Shown here one piece after another: positions 22,476-34,900 of a DNA stretch of 64,000 bases. This stretch comes from Lunularia cruciata (lineage: Eukaryota; Streptophyta; Marchantiopsida; Lunulariales; Lunulariaceae). Each line of letters opens with the position of its first letter. The stretch's first letter is position 1. Under the pieces are notes generated by a model. It did not search any database. It was not told the DNA's origin and saw only the letters and a list, made by a program, of their open reading frames with translations. Made by a program: the position numbers and the translations under genes. The stretch lies in the NCBI GenBank assembly GCA_948567375.1, contig OX419761.1, positions 26,636,243 to 26,700,242 of the forward strand, read 5' to 3'.

Positions 22476-24510
22476 ATGCTCATGTGACTACACCATTGAT
22501 TGACCTCTTGGAGAAGAACTTGAGCTTCCAATGGACCACCAAGCATGAAGAAGCATTCTAGAAGTTGAAACATATGGTGTCTTCAAGACCCATTCTTCAA
22601 CCATATGATCCTCAACTACCTTGTGTGGTTGATTTTGATGCTTCTAACTTTGCAATTGGAGTTGTGTTGCAATAGGAATTCTCAGATGGACTACACCCAT
22701 TGCCTTTATGTCTCGCTGACTAAATATAGCTGAAAGAAATTACTCTGCTTGAAATCATGAACAACTTGCAATGGTATATGCCACTAAGGTATGGATGCAT
22801 TATCTCTTTGGTGGAACAAGTGATCATGCAAACTTATCACAAACTATTGTTGCAGACCTTACACTTGGAACATGAAGTGTAGACATCATCAATGGGAGGA
22901 GAAACTCCAATTTTTTGACATCAAACTTGAGTACAAACCAAGTTGGTTCCATATCATCCTTGATGCTCTATCATGACATCATTATTTGAAGTCTCTTTCT
23001 CTCATCACGACGGCAATCACAATGGTGTCAATTGACTCCAAGGTCCACAACAAGTTTTGGTCAGCTCTACAACAAGATCCCTTCTTCCAAATGGTACAAG
23101 GTCCTCTAAAAACATGCGACAAGGAGTACAACACCTTCTCCTGCAAGGAAGGCCTTCTATTCCATGAGGACCGGATCTATGTTCCAACCAAAGGTGATCT
23201 CTGACTTGTGTGCCTTCAAGAAGCCCATGATTTACCAATAGTTGGTCATGGGTGTAGACAAGACCTTGAGTACCCTCCAATGCCAATGGTGGTGGCCCAA
23301 CATGGCACGATATGTTTGGGAGTTTGTCTGATTGTGTGAGAGTTATCAATGCAACAAGGCCCATAACCAAAAGCCGAGTGGACTCCTTTAGCCATTCTCC
23401 ATTCTAGCTACACATTGGGAACATGTGAGCTTAGATCTCATCACCTCCCTTGCCCAAGACAAAGCAAGGTCACACAACAATTGTGGTGTTTGTAAGCTTA
23501 GTAAGCAAATCCATTTGGCACCAATGGTTGATACTGTGGATACTCCAACCTTTGTGCAACTCTACTTCAACAATATATTAAAGCATCATGGGATGCCATG
23601 TGTATTCATCTCCGACCGTGATACTCGCTTCATTGGAAAGTTTTGGCAAGCACTCTTCTAGATACTTAGCACCAAGCTTGTTTTGTCCACAACTTATCAT
23701 CCTCAAACTGATGGACAAACTAAATGTGCAAATTGCACCTTGGAAGATACGCTTCATGCCTTTGTCAACCTTCACCATACCAATTGGGATGAATGTCTTG
23801 CAATTATGGAGTTTTCATACAACAATTCCAAACAAGCAAGCACCGGATTCTCTCTTTTCTTTCTCAATTCTAGCTAAGAACCACTTGTTCTAGATTCCCT
23901 TCTTGCTCCTCCCCCGTCTCATGTCCCTCATACCTCCACCTTCTTGACCACCATCTCCCAATCCCTCCAACAAGCCAAATCTCATCTCCTTGTTGCTCAA
24001 AATTGGCAGAAACAATATGCGGATCAATATTGCCATGATCTCAACTTTCAAGTTGGTGATAAGGTCATGCTCTCATCCAATAACCTCAATCTCCCACTTG
24101 ATACCCAATTTTGTAAACTTGCACCCAATTAGATAGGACCCTTCATATCACCCAAATTGTCTCTCTTGTTGCTTATTGACTTGCCTTGCCTTGTCATATG
24201 CGCATCTATCTTGTCTTTCATGTTTCTAAGTTGAAACCTTTTGTTTCTAATCCCCCTTCTTTTTCCTCTCAAGTGTAACCTCCCACTCCTCCTGTCCCTA
24301 TCAATGATCATGAGGAGTACAAAGCTGATTGTATTCGTGCGGGTTGCTATAATCAACAAGGCCGCCAACAACATATGGAGTACAAGGTCCTTTGGAAAGG
24401 GTATCGCCTTCATGATGCCACATGGGAACCTCTTTCTGATCTCCAAAATGCACAACTGGCCATTCAAGAGTTCAAAGCTTCATTGGCAACAAGGATATCA
24501 CCAACTAATA
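22476..24510 (+). pseudogene. RNase H, integrase and chromodomain of Ty3 copy 1
   Basis: After the solo LTR the element continues with RNase H (VDFDASNFAIG at about 22630), the integrase zinc region (about 23240-23360), the catalytic core (about 23425-23670, with VFISDRDTRFIG) and QTDGQTKCANCTLED (about 23695), where the expected Glu context is partly kept. The C-terminal chromodomain follows (EYKVLWKGYRLHDATWEPL at 24375-24430). The chromodomain would tether the integrase to marked chromatin. Multiple stops and frameshifts make it inactive. Confidence 0.85.
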
Positions 24511-24521
24511 GTGGGGGAATA
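24511..24521 (+). other. Polypurine tract of Ty3 copy 1
   Basis: GTGGGGGAA followed by TA just before the TG of the 3' LTR; the matching site in copy 2 reads GGCGGGGGAATA. It primes plus-strand synthesis. Confidence 0.75.
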
Positions 24522-24933
24522 TGCAACAATATGGAGTTTAGCGATGAAGTTAGTAGGGCTAACAAAGTAGCAAATAAGACAAATTAGTCTAGAATATTCT
24601 AGAAGTATCTAGGAAGCTTATTGAGAAGCTTCTTGGCTAGCTTTGCTTGCACTCCAAGTAAGTAACTTCTAGAAGCTTCCAACTAGCTTAGCTTGCACGC
24701 CAAGTAAATGGCTTCTAGAAAGAAGCTTCTTAAGAAGCTTCCCAGTTAACTTGGCTTGCCCTCCAAGAAAGCGGCTCAAGGAAGCTTCTTGAGGAGCTTC
24801 TCAAGGGTCTTGTATGCTCTCTATAAATACAAGAGCCAAAGCTCATGCTAGGCATTTGGAGTATTCTCACATTCAAGTGTCCCAATGTGAGATTCCATTC
24901 TCCTATTTCTCTCCTTGGTCTCGGTCTTTTACA
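24522..24933 (+). repeat. 3' LTR of Ty3 copy 1
   Basis: Starts TGCAACAATATGG and ends GGTCTTTTACA, followed by the ATGTA target duplication. Contains a perfect TTCtaGAAgcTTC heat-shock element at 24667-24679 and TATAAATA at 24822-24829. Confidence 0.93.
24667..24679 (+). promoter_or_regulatory. Perfect three-unit heat-shock element in 3' LTR
   Basis: TTC-ta-GAA-gc-TTC with exact spacing, about 145 bp upstream of the TATA box, the same relative distance as in the 5' LTR. Confidence 0.55.
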
Positions 24934-24938
24934 ATGTA

Positions 24939-25790
24939 GGCACCCAATGCTACAAAGTGCCATGTGCTTAAGTGTGCACCAAAGTTGAGTGGCACCGGTT
25001 GGGTTTAGGATGACGCTTGATAGCACCTATTGTTAGGGGTTTGTGCTTATAGGTGCCAAGTGACACTCAAATATAAACATTCAACAGCAATAGAATTCAA
25101 GTGATATGAGGAATGAGAGTGAAGAAAAGTGTAAGTAAAACTAAAATAAAAAATATGATACATATCACATGATAAGAGACATAAAATTTTGACAAAGAGA
25201 AATTGAGAATGGAAATAAAAGTATAATAAAGAATATGATACATAAGATGTGTATAATTGTGTAGCCACTAAAGCTACTCACTATGCTGGAGGAGAAAGAG
25301 ATGAAGAAGAAGAAGGAGGAGATGCAACATGGAGTCTATGTGTTGCTATTGAATTCTCAAGTTTGCATCAAAATACATGATGTTGAATCTTAAATGGACT
25401 CAATGATCACCAAAGGCACCACTCACTCTCATCCAAGTGTTGGTGCCTGATACCACTAGCAAGAAGTGAATATGGGTCACTTATATAAGGGTATGAAGGT
25501 ACCCTAAAGTGCAAGGATGGAAGTGTACTCTCCACAAAAAGAGAAGGAAAGAAGAGGGAGAAGGAGCTATCTCAAAGGATGAAGATGGAAAAGGAACTCT
25601 TTCCCTAAAATTATCACTCAATAACCGTTCTATTGGTAAGGTATGTGTCTCAACACAAATTTGTTGAACAGCTTATCACAAGTGGTACATATAGTTCATC
25701 CATCAAGTAAAAATCACTTTCAATCAAATAAATACACAATTTTATTAACTAAGGCATGCTATATTAACTCATTTATTAAATTTGGTATTG
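24939..25790. other. Non-genic stretch with GGCACC-type repeat at left
   Basis: 24939-25075 matches the left flank of the Ty3 insertion (shared GTGTGCACCAAAGTTGAGTG). The rest is purine-rich with no gene recognised. Confidence 0.5.
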
Positions 25791-25893
25791 GTGTATACAA
25801 TATAACTTTGTATGTTTTCAAATAATGAAAACATACAAAATATGCCAAAACTCAAATCTAATCAGTCACTCACCAACCTCATCCTCCTCATCA
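25791..25893 (-). repeat. Dispersed repeat with conserved hairpin, copy 1
   Basis: On the minus strand it matches 63604-63709 over about 100 bp, including GGTGAGTGACTGAT and ATTGTATACACC. It contains a hairpin GTATGTTTTC / GAAAACATAC with a 7-nt loop at 25810-25836. The other copy keeps the hairpin (ATGTTTTC / GAAAACAT) with a different loop sequence. Confidence 0.75.
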
Positions 25894-26629
25894 TCAAAAC
25901 TCTTTCCATCCTCGTGATCATCATCATCCTCTTCATCATGTATAATCTCCTCCTCTCGATCACTCAAGTAGGACACTTCTTGCTCAAGAATGTAACCTCT
26001 CTCCATGAAGAGATGAGTGAGTATCTACCCTGAGAAGGTGACTCTAAACTTGCACCCCTTAGGTCTCCTCAATTGGCTTTACAAACTCCCCATCCGGTAG
26101 TGATAGATTGAAATGCTAACTCCCTTAATTATAATCCTCCACACCAAATCTCTTCAACTTTATCTTGGTGTTGAGAACCAAATGCCAATGTAAATCTTGG
26201 TTGAATAGTTGGTGCCACACGTGCACACATCAACTAAAACAAAGTTTTAAATGCAAGATACACACATTGCCTTACCAAATATCTCTTTGCAACCCTATTT
26301 CTTTATGGAAACCAATCTGAAACAACTATGTACGGAACATTCCTCCTTCTTGGTATTGCAAGTGCATCTCTAACTATATCCACGGTCAATTGAAACTGCC
26401 TTCTTTGAACCAAACTTGTGCAAGAATTCTTGTCCCAAGAACTCAAAAAATCTGAACATGCAAGTACTTGTAAAAATCACCAACCAAAAAATTATAAGCC
26501 TCGTTAATCATATAGGAATGCACTAGATGCCGCCTTGTGGCACCCATAGACAAAAAAAAAGTGAAGGGATGCCGTGAGTGGCCACATGAGGACAGGGAAT
26601 TATTGTAAGGTTGATATGGGGTGACACCT
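25894..26629. other. Non-genic AT-rich stretch
   Basis: No gene recognised. Patches such as 26270-26460 look like a faint relic on the minus strand but match no family that I know. Confidence 0.4.
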
Positions 26630-27050
26630 ACCGGTGTTGTCAGACAGGTGCTACGGCACCGAGCACTATTGCAAGACATGCCAAACCCTAAAATGGTATC
26701 AGATAACGCTCATTAATGAAGTTGGACCTAAAATTTTCAATAGAATTTAAGTGTGGGTGATGCAAGAAGATGCTTGATGATGCAAGAGGATGCACACCGG
26801 TGTTGTTGGGCAGGTGCAACAACACTGGGTATTGGATAGGGAATAATCAGCAAAAACTCAAAGTGGCACTAGATGACGATCATTGGTGTAACATGATAGG
26901 AATAGGGTTTAAGTCTGGATGACATGGGGCAATGCAGCGGGGTTTAGGGAGGAATAGGGATCCACTATGGTATAGGGCCAGTTGGCACCAGGTGATGCTT
27001 GTAGGCACTAATAATTGACACCCCAAACATTCAATAAAAATTGAAATAGA
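26630..27050. repeat. Imperfect tandem repeat, period about 165 bp
   Basis: CCGGTGTTGT followed by CAGGTGC starts one unit at about 26633 and another at about 26797. Both then run through a CAC/GCAC stretch, a GATNACG[C/A]TCATT segment and an A-rich end before a GGATGA/GGGTGATG block. A third, weaker unit reaches about 27050. This looks like an old satellite-like array. Confidence 0.55.
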
Positions 27051-28759
27051 GAACTGAAATTTTGAAAACTAGAGCAGAATAAAGAAGTTAAGAGAGAATA
27101 TTACCTTTGGATGTGTGTAATGTAGGCCAAGGGTTATTGAAGGCAAATTACATCAAGATCAACCTCCCTAATTCCAACAATAGCAGTTCAAACTTGATGT
27201 TTATCCATCCAACACCATTTTATGAAATTTGTTGGGTGTTGAATGGTATAGAAACCATTTAACCAATCTCCTTCTTGAGTATTTCTCATGACCTCACTGT
27301 CAACAATATTCTCATAACCCCAAATTTTTTCCATGGAGACTATTGGGAAATTTAGGAACTTGAAGGAAAATTAATTTTGGAAATTCTTGGGCTCCTTGCT
27401 CTCCTCTCATCTCTCACTTGAAATTTCAGAAACTCTCCTTCTTCTCTCATGAAACTTTTCTAATCATTCTCCTCTCCTTCTGCAAAGTTTCAAATCTTGG
27501 TCCCTAAAATAAAATCTGGTCTTGAAATGCCAATCTCTTCCAAACTCCAGAACTCAAACTCCTTATTCTTCTTGAAACTTAAAAAACACTTGAACTCATG
27601 CATGTACACTCTTTGAGAACTCCAAATTGCTCTCCTCCTTCAAAACACACTCCTCCTTTGAAAACCATGAAGCTGAAGCAAAAATAATTGTTTTCCCCAA
27701 AATAACTCAATTGCAAATAAATTGATGAATTGTGAAACTTCTTTGCAAGAGGAGAGTTTATATAACCACCTCTATGAGAAAATAAATCTATATCTTGCAT
27801 TGAGGAAAATCATATTTCACTAAGAAGAACCCAAATTTGGAGGAGAAAAGTTTAGAATCCTAAGTGGCAACCAATGACAATATGTGACATGCCATATTGC
27901 CAACCAGTGCACCCAATTGTTACTTTGAGAAGGTGCACCTTTGAGTGCCTATGAGTGCCATCCATGGCACTCATAGTTGGCATGGCAACACAATAGGTGT
28001 CATCAAGCACAAACAACAAAAGCCTTTATAATATCAAATTTCAAAGAATGCATCAGGTAGCAACCAACACCGACCACCAACTTTCTCTATTATATTGAGC
28101 ATTAGCAGATGCCATCCTTACCAACCAATATCATCCAATATACACAAGGCCATCCAACATCTTCCAATGCACACTAGGTGTCACCTAGTACCTACAAGTG
28201 CACATCGGGCATCATCCAACATCATCTAGTGCACACAAGGCATCACTTAGCGCCTTCAAGTGCACACAAGATGTCACCCAATGTCTTCTTGCCTTCTTAC
28301 ATAAGATCCACAATTTATGTCAATATGCAGCTGCATGGTAATCTTAGAATACTAAATTGTAAAGAAAATGAAATTTTCAATGGGGGTCAATGGGCAGCAA
28401 CCAACCAATATTGAACTTTGAATTTTAAACTTGGTGTTTATGATTATCAATGGAAAAAATATTGGAAATAATACTAGATTTACATTTTGGAACAATTGAA
28501 GAAGAATTATGTAATGATAATTTTTATTATAGAGAAACATGTGCTCATTCCCTATACTTGTGATGATGAGCAATTCATTGTTGCATCATCTTTGACCTAC
28601 TTTCTTCTCTCTTGAGCTCCGTTCCATTAAGAGACATTTTTGAATCTATTTGAGATTCCTTTGTAAATCCACCATCAACTTCTAACCAAACATTTGACAT
28701 TTTGATACAAAATTTATATCAAATAATACAAATTGAGTACTTAATTTAACATATATGCA
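27051..28759. other. Non-genic stretch with short degenerate repeats
   Basis: No gene recognised. 27830-28300 is rich in repeated words such as GTGCAC, CATCCAAC and GGCATCA spaced about 30-60 bp apart, resembling the GGCACC-type repeats elsewhere in the window. Confidence 0.4.
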
Positions 28760-29750
28760 TTTCTACTATTGCATTTAAGTGCACTCTCAACTCTCAAAGA
28801 GATTGTCATTTAGCTTTCAATACTCCTATACAATGCTCATTTATCACCCTTGCCTTTGCCAAATATTTGTTGAACTATTGCTTGAAAGTTGGGACTAAGT
28901 GATACATGAGTATATAATCAAAATCACCTAAAAGGTACTCTTTGGCCTTGAATTTAAGACATCTCCCTCTACGGGTCAAAACATTTCATAATGATAATTT
29001 TTCCAAACACATCATGTTGTGACATGACCCTAGTATTCATGCATATAAACAAATCAAATCTAAAATTTAATTAAATCATGGCAAATATACAAGAAGGTGC
29101 ACCAATGCTAATGAATTGAACAAAACAAAACAAACAAAACAAAATAGCTATTTGAACTAGATATCAAACACTTACCTCTTGTAAAATGTATAATTCTCCT
29201 TTTATCATCACAAATCACTTGGCTGATCATGGAATATGAGCCCTCTCTACTGATTGCTTTCTCCATCTATTGTGGGTTGAGCTACAAGAGGAAATAATGT
29301 TCCCTCTACCAAACCAACACAACCAGGGAAACCTTTGTTTGCAAAAGCTACGGATATTTTTCCTCCTCTACTTGTGCTCAAGCCATGCCACTTGACTCCT
29401 CATCAAATCCAATATGGCGGTCATAACTCTTTTAATAAAGGCAATTGTTGCACTTGCATTAATGCCCCAAATGTTTACCACCTTGCAACACAAGCTCCAT
29501 TGTTATAATGCCCAAATCTATCTTGAGCTAGAGCTACTTGGATCCATACTAGTGTTTTCTCCCACCGATAGTTCTTTTCAAAAACAAGATGAGTTTTTAT
29601 CAGTCTATTAATGTTGAAAAGCAATCAACATCCATTCTAGTCAGCTAGTGGAAGTCCTTCACATCTAGACTTCTAAAATATTTTATCACAAATTCTCCAC
29701 TACAAGGATATGTAACTATGAGTTCTAAGTACCTATGCGTATGTGCATAC
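28760..29750 (-). pseudogene. PIF/Harbinger transposase fossil 2
   Basis: Same family as the fossil at 2519-3984. On the minus strand: a segment near 29370-29290 reads ISVAFANKGFPGCVGLVEGTLFPL, where the first catalytic Asp position has become Glu (VEGT against QDGT). Then GSCHNMMCLEKL at about 29030, KEYLLGDFDYILMYHLVPTF at about 28940-28880, and KARVINEHCIGVLKA at about 28860-28810, carrying the likely catalytic Glu. Stops and frame changes throughout. It retains the CACAAAT/CACTTGGCTGAT segment aligned with CACAAATAATTTGGCTATTGA of fossil 1. Confidence 0.7.
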
Positions 29751-31078
29751 TCCCACCTACTACTCAATAATTCTAGCATATCTTAATCTCCCTTGTCATC
29801 TTCATCTTCTAGTCCATGCGGTGATATCTCCAAATCTAATTGTATAGTCAATTGTATACATTTCCTAACGTTCTTGTTAGTTCTCCACGAGTGTTACCTC
29901 TTGACATGTTTTACGCTGTTCTCCTCAATTCTTGAATCTACAAAAATAACACCTGTGATTGCTACCTCTTAGCATGCTCTACTCTCTTCACATTCTCTGC
30001 ACAATCATCAAGAGAGCAAATAAGAAATTCATCAAATTTTGTATTGGTAAAAGAAGGAATTTTTAAACAAGGAAATTCTTGAATTTGGATTGCACTTCAA
30101 TTGAATTCACTCCCCTTTGTCTTCCTTCCAACCTTCACACAACCTTCTTTCCACCCGCATATATTCTTCCTACTCTATGGTCAATTTTCTCATTCTCATC
30201 CTTGTACATCTTGCCATCTTGTGTTGTTCTTGTACATCTAGAAAGAATCATCTCCTTCCTTTGGTGGCAACCAGATTCACCCTAAACCACACACTTCATT
30301 AACTCTAAATTTTAGTTAATGCTTTATGGTGTGCCAAAGGAAAATTCCATATGTCTTATTGCCTATGAACCACCTCTTATGGAGTTTGTTAATAATAAGG
30401 AACTTGGATGGAACTCTGTTGTGGGTCCCTTTCTTCCTCCAGCCTACACGCCATACTGATATAGTCAATACTTTGTAAAAATCTTAATGAAAATATATAG
30501 AGCTTTGTGAAAATATTTCTGAAACTCCCTATTCTAGAAATTGTAAACCCCCGTACATAGGGTAGCAAAAAGTATATGAAACTCCTAATAAGTCAAAATG
30601 AGTGGGAAGATCTTAATGGAGAGAAAAAAGGATAGGAAACTCCTATTGTGTTGAAAAGGAAGAATCTAACAAGTAGTTCAAGCAAAATCCAAAGTTTAGT
30701 ATGGGGTTTAGATGCAATAACAACAAAATATTTGTAATACTACATAACATTCATACTATTTAAACGATGTAGATCATATGGTCTACATAACATGTGGAAT
30801 AACTACTTAAAAATCATATAGTCTACATACTACTGGGAACATTTCATATTCCAATTGAACAAGCGATGATTATTTTCTTAAGGATTAAAAAAGATCAAAT
30901 TCTCCATACAAAAATTGATATGTGATTTTTAAAGTAAGTCTTAAAAAATAGAAAATGAAACTAATACTTTTATTTTCTAGTATGAGAAGTTGTCAAACAA
31001 TCTCAACAAGTTTATGTGACTCTAGATATAGTGTTCTAGAGAACTCTAAAGCTTTTAGATGAAATAAAGGAGTGAAAA
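29751..31078. other. Non-genic AT-rich stretch
   Basis: Short open stretches only (for example 30079-30302), no family signatures, no terminal repeats seen. Confidence 0.5.
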
Positions 31079-31938
31079 TTCTACATACCACCATAAGGGG
31101 AAAAAGTCAACCATGTAGAACACATGTAGGAGTGGAAGATCCCATCAAGCCATAAAAGGGAGAGACAAGAGAGCTAAAATGGGACTGGGCCCAATAATAT
31201 TGATATGAGAAATCTGCCCTACTACACCTAAGATATCCAAGCTATGCAATTTGTAAGGTCTCCATATTACTTGAGCAAGCAAGAAGCATTACCTAGTGTA
31301 ATTGCTCTCTTATGGATTGCACCAGCCCAATGCTCTTTGTAGAGCAATGGACACATGATGTCTAAAGTATGCTACAAAGTATGAGAGTGAGAGTTGTTCC
31401 TTCTAACATCTAATATGATAAGCTCTCATGCACTCCTTGATAAATATGTCAAACGTTGTGTCCATTGTTGCATATAATTCCAAGGCTAGAGGAACAAAGA
31501 GGTGACCTCACTGCATACCCATTTACTTAGAGATCTTGTGAAATGCTGCTCTGCTTGCCACTCATCTTGGAGAATAAGTAATCACTCCCTCCAAAACTGC
31601 ATTACATGTAGGGTCTATAATTGCAACATCCGCTACTATCACCTGATCATCTCAGACCAAGTATAAGTCTACTTTGACACGTGTTTTTTGCAAATAATAC
31701 ACATGCTCCTTCCAAGCAAAGAATACACTCTCTTGTGCCATAGCAAACACTATATCCATGATGGCATCATGGTAGCTCTATTTTGTCCTCCAAAAGAACA
31801 CCGTGTCATATGGACCGCTGTTGCATTCACATTCACAAGTGAGTAACATAGATGCACACGAGTGGACCAAACCTAGGCAGAACCTCATTGCTATAGAGAA
31901 GGTGATTGGTGTGAGGTTCTACATACCACCATAAGGGG
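31079..31938. repeat. Dispersed repeat family, copy B, bounded by 22-bp direct repeats
   Basis: The 816 bp at 31101-31916 are colinear with copy A (14814-15633). They are bounded by exact 22-bp direct repeats at 31079-31100 and 31917-31938, which begin TTCTACATACC and end ATAAGGGG. Copy A lacks this flanking sequence, so the direct repeats belong to the insertion site rather than the element, like a long target-site duplication. Long duplications of that kind are typical of target-primed retroposition, but no clear A-tail is present. Coding capacity is destroyed. Confidence 0.75.
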
Positions 31939-34900
31939 GGACATTAGTTTTTCATACTCTTCTAATTAAACATCTAAATCTAAGATGGTTGAGTAATCAC
32001 CTTATCAAAAATTGTATCCCGTCTAGGATCTATAACCATACAGGTCTATGATCATAATTATCATCATTGTAACCTGAGCTTCTTTGACCATATATAAGCC
32101 TATGCTAAGGTACCAATAAGGCGCACTAACACATTCTTCATATCAAGTATATCTTATTGATACCATTGTAGAAACTACATCTCCAATAAAATCTTGTGTA
32201 TTAATCCTCTAACTTCCAAAAGTGCAAAAGATCCTATATATATGTACCCTTATATTATACTCACAACACAATAATGAAAATGAATAAATAGAAATAATTT
32301 AAATTGTATAGATATATAATCAAAATTAGTTTTAGATTTTATTCTTGTTATGGAAAGTTTCTCAAAGTTAAATATTTCATAATCCCTTCATATTGGCTCA
32401 CATGATGCAGAGATGAAACATCCAAAATAAAAATATTATTATATTGTAGCATTAAATTTTACATATCATATTGAAGTTAAAAGATATGAAAATATGTAAG
32501 TTAAAGACTACACGGAGAAAATGATGAACTATGTAAAGTAGAAGATTATAACCAGAATTCAAGAAAAAATTACTAAGTCTAAGATCAGTTTAAAAAAGAT
32601 AAAAGATCATGCTTAATTATGTCAAAGTCATCTTGAACTACATTATAATTTAACTCAACTAAGTCACTAATCAACATGTCAAGTTTATACATAAAGTAAT
32701 CAGAAAAGCATAAAACATAGTTAGGTTCCTATACATGTAGAACTAAGATATAGCCAAGAGTAACAAAACATTAACTTTTACGAGTGAAGGTCAAAGAGAA
32801 CCACAACTAAGCATTTATATACATAAACAAAGATATTAGCAACTAATTTTATATACATAATTAAAATATTATTTCTAAGAACCAAGAAATAATAACTGAA
32901 TATTAAGTAATTTTAAGGAATAAAGATATTGCTAATATGAACAAAGAAGTAATCATGATTATCAAGTAAAGATTAAAGATAATTCACCAATACAAAATTA
33001 GAAGAATCCATCAAATTATCATTAAGATATAGAAGAAATCATCATATTCAAAATAAATTATAACTAAAATCAATTTTTTTAATATATTATAAAAATTTCA
33101 GATCAATTAACTCATTTGAAGAAAGAATTCAGGAATCTTAATCTTAAATCAAGGAGCAAAATTGCACCAAGTAAAATAGTAGTTTGATAGTGTTAAGAAA
33201 AACCAAATGAGTATCATGTGCATAATTCCAATTTAAAGAACAACCATCCAGATTAAACCTAAAGGAAAATACAATAGTGATAATGATAGTATTAGAATTT
33301 GAAATTAGATATTCAAACCTCTATTTAAAATATTTAGAATTTTCAAGAATTTTTAATCTTTGTTAGAGATTAAGATTAAAGACTAAACTCTTTAATTTAA
33401 TCTCTTTAATTTAAATTTTAGAGATTAAGATTTTGGAATGCATAGCCTTTGTAATATATAATATTAGCTCTTCAAAGAAAGAGCCTTATTTTACCCTTTT
33501 ACATTGGAACAGTAAAATAATTCATATGAGATACTAAATTAGAGAAGAACTATATACCATATGATATCAATTTATGAAGTAAAGATATTAATTTTATACA
33601 TTATAAGCTGTAAAATTTGAATGAGTAAACATTAACAAGATATGAGAGATTTTATGGAACTTCTGAGATTAATATTAAATGTAAGCGGTACTAGAACGAA
33701 CAAATCACCTGTTCTTCTTTGAGATTGTATAAGACATTGTACTAATAATGAATACACATTATTTGTTGGAAAATAACCTAGGATTGATTGAAGCTCCTTT
33801 GTAGAGATGGTTAGATTTATTATTTTCTTGGATTAGAACTTTACAAGACTAAAAGTGAAAGATCTTTCATGAAGAATACCTTTATCTTAAAAGTTGGTCA
33901 GTTGAGAGGACTTAGAATTGGCTGTTAACATTAGCAATTCTTAGATTTTATCTAAGAAGAACAGTTTATTATAATTAGAAGAATTTTTTTTATTTTGAAG
34001 GACAACTAGATATTATACCGGGATGAATTCTTCTTTATGGATATTAAATACAATAGGGGTTTCAAAAATCCTTTTCAGCTTGCGTACATTATTTTACGGG
34101 AGGCCAAATCCTAATCCTAAAAATTGTTATGGGGTGTGTAAGGAGAATTCATGAGACTTTCAAGAAATGCTCCTATAGCCTCTAGAGATGTTACGGTAAT
34201 TGAAATCCGTGATTTATTTCTTTACGGTTATGGGTGATCCATTCAACTTATCTACCGAAAATATAGCCTGAAAAGACCGGAAAAAACCATTTGACCATAA
34301 AGTTTTATGGGCTGCTTCATAAATACACCTGTTTTTGGCTTACGGGACCCCATAAATTAAATTTCGGGATTCTTACGGGAATGCGCAGTTCTCATCAAAT
34401 TCATTTTTGAGACCCCCTCATGTAGTGGTTTGTAATATATTGAATGGAACTTTCTATTGGATTCTACCCTTGGTAATTTTGATGTATATATAACGAATAA
34501 GATGGTAAGACGGTGATCTGGTATACAACAATTTTTCAACAAGTAAGCATTTCAATGAGGTAAAAACGAAAGACCTCCATAAAAAAGTACAATTGAGAGA
34601 AAGCCTACCGCGAAAAAACTACTAAGGGTGGATAGACCCGCCCGTACAAGGATGAGACAAAAGAGGTAAAATGGAGTGCAAATGTGCAATGTGGATAAAT
34701 ACTCTTCAGAGTTTATCTAATTGTATTACATAGCTATGCTTCAAACAGACGGGTAAAATACAATCTAAAATACACATATATCTCATACTTCACTATCTAA
34801 AGTATATATCTATAGAAATAAAAATCCACTTAATCATCATTTGAAATAACTAATAGAACCCTTAGCATCCGTTTGTTTGACAAAATCATACCCAATAACC

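Larger units (their letters stand above)
18893..24933 (+). mobile_element. Ty3/gypsy chromovirus, family 1, copy 1 (complete structure, dead)
   Basis: Full structure: 5' LTR 18893-19318, primer site from 19319, gag, protease, reverse transcriptase, RNase H, integrase, C-terminal chromodomain, polypurine tract and 3' LTR 24522-24933, flanked by ATGTA duplications. Many stops and frameshifts block every domain. A reverse-oriented solo LTR of the same family interrupts it at 22077-22475. The domain order protease-RT-RNase H-integrase and the chromodomain place it with chromoviruses. The two LTRs differ by substitutions and small indels (426 against 412 bp), so it is not recent. Confidence 0.93.

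Noticed and set aside
30079-30302. Overlapping plus-strand ORFs of hydrophobic composition
   Set aside because: AT/CT-rich chance frames with no domain or neighbouring exon.
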